From assembly GCA_905197955.1 (NCBI GenBank), contig CAJKAR010000027.1, positions 1 to 64,000 of the forward strand: 64,000 nucleotides of DNA. The letters are read 5' to 3'. The notes beneath the pieces are model-generated. The model was not told the origin of the DNA and made no database searches. It was given only the letters and a program-made list of their open reading frames with translations. The position numbers and the translations under genes are program-made. This document shows, piece after piece, positions 6,581-13,637 of the stretch; position 1 is the stretch's first letter, and each line of letters begins with the position of its first letter. Origin of the DNA: an uncultured Lentisphaeria bacterium. Lineage in GTDB: Bacteria > Verrucomicrobiota > Lentisphaeria > Victivallales > UBA1829.

Positions 6581-8779
6581 TCAAAAGCCAATTTTCTGTT
6601 TTCTGGCAAAACGGTTTTGCGTTTTTGCTCGGCTTTCCTGTTCCAGAGCAAAAAGACGTTCCGCATTGGAGGTTTCACTCCCCAGATAAAAAAGAGACTG
6701 GCGGACTGTCCGGAAATCTCCAGGAGCAAGACAGGGAATTTCTGCCAGTCGCTTTTTTTCCGCATCGGAAAGAGATGTTTGAAACATGTGCTCAAAAAAC
6801 AGCTCTTTTCCGGACTCGCTTAAAAAGTCGAACTCGACTTTGAACGTAAACCGCCGCAGGACTGCCGCATCCAGACTGGAGGCAAAATTCGTTGCTCCAA
6901 TCATCACGCCGGAAAAGTGTTCCATCTGGTACAGAAGCTCATTCACTTGAGAGACCTCCCAGCTCCGCTGAGCCAGTTCACGGCTTTGAACAAGACCATC
7001 GATTTCATCCAGAAAAAGGATTGCATGTTCGGCATTCGCATCCGCAAATGCCTGTCTGATATTCTGTTCGGTTCCTCCGACATACTTGTTGAGAATATCG
7101 CTCCCCATTCGGATGATCAGTTTGGTATTCAGCTTCTGGCTGAGATACTTGACAAATTCGGTTTTCCCGCTTCCCGGAGGTCCGGAAAGCAGAAGATTCA
7201 TCCTGGGACGATCATGGCCTCCTTCGGGATTCGCCTGAAAATTCTGAACAGCGCCGATTATTCGTTCCAGAGGAATATTGCCTTTAATCGCGAGTCCTTT
7301 CAGAGAATAGTCTCCTGCCGGAGCAAACTTCGATTCGGCAACGGGAATTCCGAGCAATTCACAGTGGGGACTGAGAAGTTGTTCCAACAGTCCCGAAACT
7401 TCCGATTTCGCAGGAGCAATCTTTGCAATATTCTGCAGGGCTAATGTGATTCCTCCGGCGCTGAGAGCATAACGTTCCGCAAATTTCTTTAACAGATCCT
7501 CTTCGAAAAGATGATGGAGGCTCATTTTGGAAACATTATTTTTCCAGATGGCCAGACGCTGATGATTCGATAAGGGAAGAAACCGGATGGAATAATCAAA
7601 GCGGCGGCGACTGGATTCATCCAGCGCTTCCGCTGGCGTGTTGCTAATCCAGATCGTCGGAGTTTTCATCGAATCCATCACACTGTTGAGCATTCCCTTG
7701 TTCCCGCAAGAAGAGGAAGTAATCTTCAAGAAGGAAGAGAATCCCCCCATGGAAATTCCCTGAAGCATGTTATCCGCTTCATCAACCACGATCAGGCTCT
7801 TTGCGGGATCCACATGATCATCGCAGAGAAGTAAGGCCCCGAAACGATTCTCCGCAGGAAAAAGAATTTGCCTGTTGTTTCCTGAATGCTGATTGATGAA
7901 GTAACAGCGAAGTCCCAGTTCATGCGCCAAGGTTTGAGCAAAACTGGTCTTACCAGTCCCCGGAGCACCGTAAAGCAGAATATTGACTCCGGATTTTCCT
8001 TTCCCGCCAGAAAGAATCTGCTTTAAAATTTTGCCATGCTTTTCGGATAAATCTCCATAGAAATCCCACGGAAGGGGTGTATCCTTCCACTGTTTGAAAT
8101 AATGAGAGGCTAAAGGTTCGGAATTGATCCCATTCAGGTATCCATAAATCTCGATATTGAAGTCCAAATCGTCATCGACGCACATATAACGTCGCAATTT
8201 TTCTGTCTTGCCAAGAGCAAAAAGAACGGAGTAACGGTCGCGATCAAGACATTTTGCAACAAAAGAGATCTTCCGCTCTTCCACATTAAGGTTGTATTGC
8301 TCTGCCTCCGGGAGTTTAAGCATTCCGTTGCATACAAACAACACCAGCAGAATGTTTGTTTCAAAATCAGAGAGATCAAACGTTTTCTGCAACTCATGCA
8401 GTTTTTGAGGAAAGAGTTCGCGGGAACAGGCTGCTGATTTTCTTTTCTTACGATATTCCGCTATCATATCCGCAAACATTTTCCGGAGGACTGGATGACT
8501 CGGCAGATCACACCAGAGCTCCCGCATGATTTCTTTTGATTCGTCATCAAAGATTAAACGAAAGCTTTGATTGTTACGAACCTGAAGTTCTTGAAGTTTT
8601 CTTTCTGAAAAAGTTGTTTTTATTCTCTTGACGAATTTTGCGTGAGACTCAAGACCGGCAATGAGTTCAAAAGTATCATTGTCATCGACTACCCCTTTGT
8701 GGTTTCGAATAAAATTGAAAAAAAAGTCCAGAGCTTTCTCTTTGATCCACCGATTACTTTCTTCATGATAACGTTTCAT
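6581..8779 (-). CDS. Tandem AAA+ ATPase (CDC48/p97-like architecture)
   Basis: 732 aa, with GGAGGT before the ATG. Residues 1-230 form an unrecognised helical N-terminal region. The first AAA+ module has Walker A GAPGTGKT (271-278) and Walker B IVVDEAD (330-336). The second has GPPGSGKT (533-540), ILFLDEID (587-594), sensor IGATNF and a DAAVLRRF arginine region. The second module looks catalytically complete; the first also keeps SRRRFD. Such double-ring ATPases unfold or remodel proteins or complexes. The gene diverges from the sigma-54 operon at 9187 and is separated from it by 407 bp. Its client is not evident. Confidence 0.85.
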   Translation of the reverse strand: MKRYHEESNRWIKEKALDFFFNFIRNHKGVVDDNDTFELIAGLESHAKFVKRIKTTFSERKLQELQVRNNQSFRLIFDDESKEIMRELWCDLPSHPVLRKMFADMIAEYRKKRKSAACSRELFPQKLHELQKTFDLSDFETNILLVLFVCNGMLKLPEAEQYNLNVEERKISFVAKCLDRDRYSVLFALGKTEKLRRYMCVDDDLDFNIEIYGYLNGINSEPLASHYFKQWKDTPLPWDFYGDLSEKHGKILKQILSGGKGKSGVNILLYGAPGTGKTSFAQTLAHELGLRCYFINQHSGNNRQILFPAENRFGALLLCDDHVDPAKSLIVVDEADNMLQGISMGGFSSFLKITSSSCGNKGMLNSVMDSMKTPTIWISNTPAEALDESSRRRFDYSIRFLPLSNHQRLAIWKNNVSKMSLHHLFEEDLLKKFAERYALSAGGITLALQNIAKIAPAKSEVSGLLEQLLSPHCELLGIPVAESKFAPAGDYSLKGLAIKGNIPLERIIGAVQNFQANPEGGHDRPRMNLLLSGPPGSGKTEFVKYLSQKLNTKLIIRMGSDILNKYVGGTEQNIRQAFADANAEHAILFLDEIDGLVQSRELAQRSWEVSQVNELLYQMEHFSGVMIGATNFASSLDAAVLRRFTFKVEFDFLSESGKELFFEHMFQTSLSDAEKKRLAEIPCLAPGDFRTVRQSLFYLGSETSNAERLFALEQESRAKTQNRFARKQKIGF

Positions 8780-9008
8780 AATCTACCTCCACACGATTTA
8801 TTTCCGGGCATTTTCACTCCCTGTGAAAGCAGATGATATGCCAAGTTTATTTCACACGTTTCTAGGGATGAAGAGAAGTACATTGTAAAAAATTGAACAT
8901 CTCCGGTTCAAACTCGAAATTTTTTCAGCTTCGCCTTCATATGTCTTATGCTTCCGACTGATACATGGTTAAAAATCGATTCCTGTCGGGAATATCCTTT
9001 CATTTTTT

Positions 9009-9036
9009 AATTATCAATGGTTATATTTTGATTATT
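9009..9036. promoter_or_regulatory. Candidate enhancer (UAS) palindrome for the operon's own activator
   Basis: AATTATCAA (9009-9017) and TTGATTATT (9028-9036) form an inverted repeat with 8 of 9 matches across a 10-bp spacer. It lies about 40-65 bp upstream of the -24 element. Sigma-54 activators bind such dyads upstream of the promoter. Assignment is by position and symmetry only. Confidence 0.3.
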
Positions 9037-9074
9037 CGAAAAACAAAAAACTCTTCCCGGAGGCGGCATTCCCC

Positions 9075-9090
9075 TGGCACGCAATTTGCT
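9075..9090 (+). promoter_or_regulatory. Sigma-54 (-24/-12) promoter
   Basis: TGGCAC (9075-9080), five bases, then TTGCT (9086-9090). This matches the TGGCAC-N5-TTGC[AT] consensus exactly, including the invariant GG and GC with their fixed spacing. It is about 100 bp upstream of the first gene of an operon that encodes a sigma-54 activator. Confidence 0.75.
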
Positions 9091-9186
9091 AATACATGCA
9101 ATGACACAAAACCTCTCCCGGATAGAGATTGACATCAATTCCAGAGGCTTTGAAAAGAATTCAGAAACAATGAAAGGGGATCGAAA

Positions 9187-9675
9187 ATGGAGCCGTTGTT
9201 CGCTGCCGTAATTGCCGCGGCATTGTCGCCAGTCTGGACACCCGGTACCGAAGTGAAGTTTGAGCAGCTGCCTCCGGAGTGTGCCGCCGTTTATGAGCCG
9301 TATTTGAAAAAATGGAGGAAGGCTGATTCGACGGAAGTCATCTGTTCCGATCTGGATCAGGACGGGAAAAAGGAAATGCTGGTATGGGATGGCTCTGTCG
9401 GAAGCGGTGGTCAGGGATGGCACATCATGATGCAGCAAGGGGAAATCTGGCGCACGTTGGACAAAATTTTCGGAGATGTCATGCTGATTCCTCATGCGGA
9501 CCGCACCGGTCTTCTGGTTGGTATGCCCTCCGGCTGGAACGAGGCATTCTTTGAGTATTATGAACTCCGGCACGGGAAAATGCAGAAGATTTTGATTTTT
9601 GAGGTTGAATACAGCAGTCCTGTCCGAAAGAAACCCGTTAAGATTTCCATACAATATATGGAGCATTTCCAATGA
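9187..9675 (+). CDS. Unrecognised 162-aa protein, possibly exported
   Basis: GAAAGGGGATCGAAA precedes the ATG. The N-terminus MEPLFAAVIAAALSPVW is hydrophobic but has no basic n-region, so export is uncertain. Residues 55-65 carry DLDQDGKKEML, the calcium-binding DxDxDG pattern of dockerin/FG-GAP-like repeats, followed by WDGSVGSGGQGW. It might be a small beta-rich binding protein. It is the promoter-proximal gene of the sigma-54-controlled operon and overlaps the exonuclease gene by 4 bp (ATGA). No family can be assigned with confidence. Confidence 0.6.
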   Translation: MEPLFAAVIAAALSPVWTPGTEVKFEQLPPECAAVYEPYLKKWRKADSTEVICSDLDQDGKKEMLVWDGSVGSGGQGWHIMMQQGEIWRTLDKIFGDVMLIPHADRTGLLVGMPSGWNEAFFEYYELRHGKMQKILIFEVEYSSPVRKKPVKISIQYMEHFQ

Positions 9676-10214
9676 GAATCACAGGTCTGGATTTTGAAAC
9701 GGCGAACTGGTGTTCCGGCAGTATTTGTTCCATCGGGGTGGCGGAAATGGAGAATGGGATTCTCTCAGAAAAACGGGAATGGCTGATCCGTCCGCATAAA
9801 AGCATGGACTATATGAATCCGCACTTCACGGCAATTCATGGAATCGGGTATTACGATTTGCGGGAAAGTCCCGAATTTCCCGAAGTATGGCCGGTTCTGA
9901 GAGATCTTCTGCTTCGTTCCGACTGTGTGACAATCCACAATGCCAGGTTTGACTTGCATCATTTGAAAGCGGTTCTGATGTTGTATCAGATGCCCCGGAT
10001 CTCATTTCAATATCTCTGTACTCTTGAACTCAGTCGGAAAAAACTTCCGGCATTGGCGTCTCATTCTCTTGATGCTGTTGCGACGGCAATACATTTTCCC
10101 TTTCAGCATCATGACGCTCTCGAAGATGCCATTGCATGTGTCAGAATTGCCAATTCTTTGGGAATGGATCAAAAATTAATACATCAGTTTGATTTTTTTG
10201 AGACAAAGGAGTAA
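9672..10214 (+). CDS. DnaQ-like 3'-5' exonuclease
   Basis: 180 aa. All three exonuclease motifs of the DEDDh superfamily are present: GLDFETA (Exo I, D-x-E, residues 5-11), HNARFD (Exo II, about 95-100) and HHDALEDAI (Exo III with catalytic His and Asp, about 150-158). The protein is a stand-alone domain, similar in size to polymerase epsilon-like or oligoribonuclease-like enzymes. It trims 3' ends of DNA or RNA. Within this operon it may degrade a signal or act on nicked substrate; that role is inferred only from the neighbourhood. Confidence 0.85.
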   Translation: MRITGLDFETANWCSGSICSIGVAEMENGILSEKREWLIRPHKSMDYMNPHFTAIHGIGYYDLRESPEFPEVWPVLRDLLLRSDCVTIHNARFDLHHLKAVLMLYQMPRISFQYLCTLELSRKKLPALASHSLDAVATAIHFPFQHHDALEDAIACVRIANSLGMDQKLIHQFDFFETKE

Positions 10215-10222
10215 CATAAACC

Positions 10223-10273
10223 ATGTCATCAGTAAAATACTTAAATTTTGGATACGGACTATGGAAAATTTGA
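10223..10273 (+). CDS. Possible 16-aa leader ORF coupled to the activator gene
   Basis: ATG 10223 has AAAGGAG 11 nt upstream and reads MSSVKYLNFGYGLWKI before TGA 10271-10273. Its end overlaps the presumed start of the sigma-54 activator (ATG 10261) by 13 nt in another frame, whereas that ATG has no clear ribosome-binding site of its own. This looks like translational coupling through a short leader. The alternative is a chance ORF. Confidence 0.3.
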   Translation: MSSVKYLNFGYGLWKI

Positions 10274-11736
10274 TTTTAACCGGATGGGGCTGGAAAGATT
10301 ATGCATGTGCAGCGGCGCTTGCTCTGCGCAAATATCCCGATTCCGATGTTCTGGGGATGAGCACCCGCCGTTTGCCTGAATTTCTGGATGAGGTGAATGG
10401 ATATCAACAGATCATTCTCCTCGGAATTGGTCTGACCGGCAATCCGGAACTGCTTCTGAAGGCATTGACCCGGCTGCATTCCAAGGGGGTGCGATTGCAC
10501 TGGCTCAGCGCGTTGCCGTTCCCGGAATCTTTGAGCGAAGAAATTCGCTCCAAACTGGATGTGTTCTTTATGGAGGCAGACACCCTTACGGATGTCGTAT
10601 CACACTATTTTCAGATTCCGTATGATGACATCAAACCGCTGATTTTTTCGGAAAACCCCAGGGGAACGACTCTTCACTATCATCAACTTCTGGAAGCGGC
10701 GATGTATGTCTATCGCAACTATCAGGATGAAAAAGCCTACGGCAGAGCGATCCGGCATATCGCGAAGAACGATCCGGAAACCAGGTGGGCCGAAAGTGAA
10801 AAGCAGCTGATCGAGCATTACAAACGCTTCGGCAATCGGGAACTGGTCGGCAAAAGCGCCGCGATGCAGGATCTGCAGGAACGGATCAACCGGATCGCTC
10901 CGCGGGATCATGCGCGAGTGTTGATTTTCGGAGAAAGCGGAACGGGGAAGGAAACCGTCGCTCTTCAGATTCACAATAAATCACCGAGACGCAACGAGCC
11001 GTATGTGGCGTTCAACTGTGCCAGCGTGACTCCGAATCTTCTGGAGAGTCGCTTTTTCGGCCACGAAAGAGGAGCGTTTACGGGAGCGACCGAGATGAAA
11101 CGGGGATTGTTTGAGCAGGCCAACGGCGGGACTCTCTTTCTGGATGAGATCGGAGAACTCCCGCTGGAGGCGCAGGGCATTCTTCTCCGGGTTCTGGAGG
11201 GGGGACGATTCACCCGTATGGGCGGCAATACGGAAATCGAAATCAATGTTCGCCTGATCGCCGCGACGAACCGGAATCTTGCCGCGATGGTGCGGGACGG
11301 CAAATTCCGGGAGGACCTGTTCCATCGCTTGAATGTGGTACAAATTCTTATTCCGCCATTGCGAGACCACAAAAGCGATATTGAGCAGATCGCGAACGGA
11401 TACTGGCTGAAACAGCATCGTCATCGTCTGGAAACGGAGCAGATTGAAGCCTTGAAAGAGTATGATTATCCGGGGAACGTTCGGGAACTGTTCAATCTTC
11501 TGGAACGGGCCAGTGTTCTGGATCAGATGGATTTTTCTCAGCTGATCCGGGAACACAGGAGCATGATGGCGAGTCTGGGGCCCGTCGTGAAAGAGGAAGT
11601 CCCGGATGAACTGGATGCGGCGATTCGTCTGCATGTGCGTCGTGTATACGAAAAGTACAACAACAATCTGTCCCGTACCGTTGCGGCACTGAATGTCGCC
11701 CGCAACACGGTCCGTAAATATCTGGAGGAAGCATGA
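10261..11736 (+). CDS. Sigma-54 enhancer-binding protein with atypical N-terminal domain
   Basis: 491 aa from ATG 10261; the frame is open slightly further upstream. Residues 1-190 are not a response-regulator receiver, PAS or GAF domain. They begin ILTGWGWKDYACAAALALRKY with alternating strands and helices (IILLGIGLTG, VRLHWLS), resembling a DHH-phosphoesterase-type fold without its Asp and His cluster. The AAA+ domain follows: Walker A GESGTGKE (224-231), GAFTGA (271-276), Walker B FLDEIGELP, arginine region REDLFHRL. A Fis-type HTH ends the protein (TVAALNVARNTVRKYLE). It activates sigma-54 promoters and likely its own operon. It overlaps the DUF262 gene by 4 bp. Confidence 0.9.
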   Translation: MENLILTGWGWKDYACAAALALRKYPDSDVLGMSTRRLPEFLDEVNGYQQIILLGIGLTGNPELLLKALTRLHSKGVRLHWLSALPFPESLSEEIRSKLDVFFMEADTLTDVVSHYFQIPYDDIKPLIFSENPRGTTLHYHQLLEAAMYVYRNYQDEKAYGRAIRHIAKNDPETRWAESEKQLIEHYKRFGNRELVGKSAAMQDLQERINRIAPRDHARVLIFGESGTGKETVALQIHNKSPRRNEPYVAFNCASVTPNLLESRFFGHERGAFTGATEMKRGLFEQANGGTLFLDEIGELPLEAQGILLRVLEGGRFTRMGGNTEIEINVRLIAATNRNLAAMVRDGKFREDLFHRLNVVQILIPPLRDHKSDIEQIANGYWLKQHRHRLETEQIEALKEYDYPGNVRELFNLLERASVLDQMDFSQLIREHRSMMASLGPVVKEEVPDELDAAIRLHVRRVYEKYNNNLSRTVAALNVARNTVRKYLEEA

Positions 11737-13637
11737 AAGCCGTTACCTTAAAAAAAATCTGGGAGCTGCAGGACTTCCTTTTTTTTATCCCATTTTATCA
11801 GCGCGGATACCGCTGGAACAAACGGCAGATCAAACAACTTCTCCTGGACATCGATTCGTTTCAGCCCTCCGATGGGAATTTTTATTTTCTGCAGGCTCTG
11901 GTAGTCGTGTGCCCAGAAGATAAGGGCTGGCGGGTAGTGGACGGACAGCAGAGATTGACTACTTTGCAACTGATTCTGAATTATCTTGAAACTTCGCTCT
12001 TTACAATTGCTTATGAGCGGAAAGAAGCGACAGAACAGGGGCTCGACTCTTCTTTCAAAAAGAAGGCATTGGAATGCATTAAGGAATTTTTTGAAAACAA
12101 AAAGGATGACGAGAAAAGGTCATTTCGGGACAAAGTTCAGGACCAGTGCCGCTTCCTATTCTACGAGATCCCGGCAGAGGATGAGCTGCGGACTTTCCGC
12201 GAACTCAACAGCGGGAAAATCTCCGCAACCGACTCCGATCTGGTGAAATATCTGCTGCTGAAGCCCGGTTCCGACGAAGAAGCCGCCGTCACGCAGGCCC
12301 GCGCCGAAGAGTGGGACGAGATCGAACGAAAAATGAACGACGACGCATTCTTCGCATTCATGACCCCGCGCAACACCTGGCGCGAAGAGGATCGCATGAC
12401 AATCCTGTTTCGATACGCCGGATTTACCGTTTCTCCCGGAATGGAGGTTTTCCCGTTCCTGATGATGATCGAGAAAGAGCTCAAAACCTCCTCCCGTGCC
12501 GAGGTCTGGGAAAAGATCAGCGCGGCCTTTCATCGGCTGGAGGAATGGTTTCATGATCCGCTCCTCTACCACGCATTCGGCTGGTACGTCCACCGGCGCG
12601 GCGGTTCCACTCCCGGAAAATTGGAGGAGACACGCTGGAGAGAAGAACTGGAGAAAGCTTCCCGTTATCCCATTGCAGCCCCAGATGAAACAAGAGACGA
12701 TTATCAGCAGGGGCAGAATAATCCGCTCCATCGTTATCTGCTGCTTCACAACGTTGCCTGCTGCTGGTGTCAGCAGACGCGTTACGATTTCGTCCGTCAC
12801 CGCCTGGTCGGGGTCTGGTCGCTTGAACATATCTTCGCCCGAAATCAGCGAGATCTGACGAGAGAGGAACTGGAACAATGGCTGAAGGGATGTACTCAAC
12901 AGCTATGGGAAGAATACCAGCAGAAGTGCCAGGAAAATCAAGGCAACGCCTGGCTCGCGGATAAGCTGGGGAAAAAATATCCGGAGGAGGAAGTGGACAA
13001 CTCCATCCGCAATCTGGCTCTGCTTCCGCAGGATGCCAACGCCTCTTTCAACAACAAATTGTTTGAGGAGAAACAGAAACTTGCCGCTCAATGGTCAGAA
13101 AACGGCTGGACGCCCTACTGGATCCCGCCAGCGACGGAGGCGGTGTTTCAGAAATCCCTGCCGGGAGTCACGAGCGATCCCTACTGGTCAAACGAAGATA
13201 AGGAGGCGTATCTCAAATACCTGAAGAGTTCAGTCAACTCCTTCGTGGAAGCCGTAGCCCGACGCTTTTCCGAAGAAAACCCCGATCGCTTTTTCGAGTT
13301 GCTGACCCGGTACCGTGTTGAGATTCCCTGCATTCAACGCCATTATGTGCAAGGCGCTGATACGCCGCGCGCCAGAGACGTCCGGACAAATTTTATCCAG
13401 ACGCTCTATTCCGCCTGCACAAAAGGGACTCCCGTTCTGCTGCATTTCATCTACGGGCCGGCAAAAGACGGCGTCTTTACGCCGGTCGACGGGCAACAGC
13501 GTCTGACCACGCTCTGGCTCTTCGCGAGATATGCAGCGGAACGTTCGTCCGCAGAAAAAAGATCTGCCGGGCTTCCGCAGCTTTCACGATTTTCTACGTG
13601 GAGCGCCCCTGTGCAAACCAATTCTGCCGGGCGCTGA
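11733..13637 (+). CDS. Tandem DUF262 (GmrS-like) protein, N-terminal part before a frameshift
   Basis: Part 1 of a gene that continues at 13598-15556; the reconstructed product is about 1274 aa. The first DUF262 domain shows FYQRGYRWN (21-29) and VDGQQRLTTL (69-78), the ParB-like nucleotide-handling motifs of GmrSD/BrxU-type proteins. A DUF1524 HNH-like nuclease follows (WSLEHIFARNQ with H366; then IRNLALLPQDANASFNNKLF). A second DUF262 then begins (IQRHYVQG, VDGQQRLTTL at 585-594). Sense is lost after LPQLSRF: one extra T in the TTTT run at 13590-13593 would restore FYVERPCANQFCRAL. The start overlaps the activator's stop (ATGA). Confidence 0.85.
   Translation: MKAVTLKKIWELQDFLFFIPFYQRGYRWNKRQIKQLLLDIDSFQPSDGNFYFLQALVVVCPEDKGWRVVDGQQRLTTLQLILNYLETSLFTIAYERKEATEQGLDSSFKKKALECIKEFFENKKDDEKRSFRDKVQDQCRFLFYEIPAEDELRTFRELNSGKISATDSDLVKYLLLKPGSDEEAAVTQARAEEWDEIERKMNDDAFFAFMTPRNTWREEDRMTILFRYAGFTVSPGMEVFPFLMMIEKELKTSSRAEVWEKISAAFHRLEEWFHDPLLYHAFGWYVHRRGGSTPGKLEETRWREELEKASRYPIAAPDETRDDYQQGQNNPLHRYLLLHNVACCWCQQTRYDFVRHRLVGVWSLEHIFARNQRDLTREELEQWLKGCTQQLWEEYQQKCQENQGNAWLADKLGKKYPEEEVDNSIRNLALLPQDANASFNNKLFEEKQKLAAQWSENGWTPYWIPPATEAVFQKSLPGVTSDPYWSNEDKEAYLKYLKSSVNSFVEAVARRFSEENPDRFFELLTRYRVEIPCIQRHYVQGADTPRARDVRTNFIQTLYSACTKGTPVLLHFIYGPAKDGVFTPVDGQQRLTTLWLFARYAAERSSAEKRSAGLPQLSRFSTWSAPVQTNSAGR

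Larger units (their letters stand above)
8780..9186. other. Divergent control region between AAA+ gene and sigma-54 operon
   Basis: The region separates two divergent units. It holds the sigma-54 promoter at 9075-9090, a candidate enhancer palindrome at 9009-9036, and the upstream sequence of the AAA+ gene (its ribosome-binding site GGAGGT is at 8786-8791 on the minus strand). The stretch 8830-9060 is AT-rich. No small gene is visible. Confidence 0.5.

Noticed and set aside
13550..13570. Programmed -1 frameshift at the A-run of the tandem DUF262 gene
   Set aside because: The heptamer in frame is A-AAA-AGA, not a classic slippery site, and the best-fitting repair lies 30 bp downstream at the T-run.
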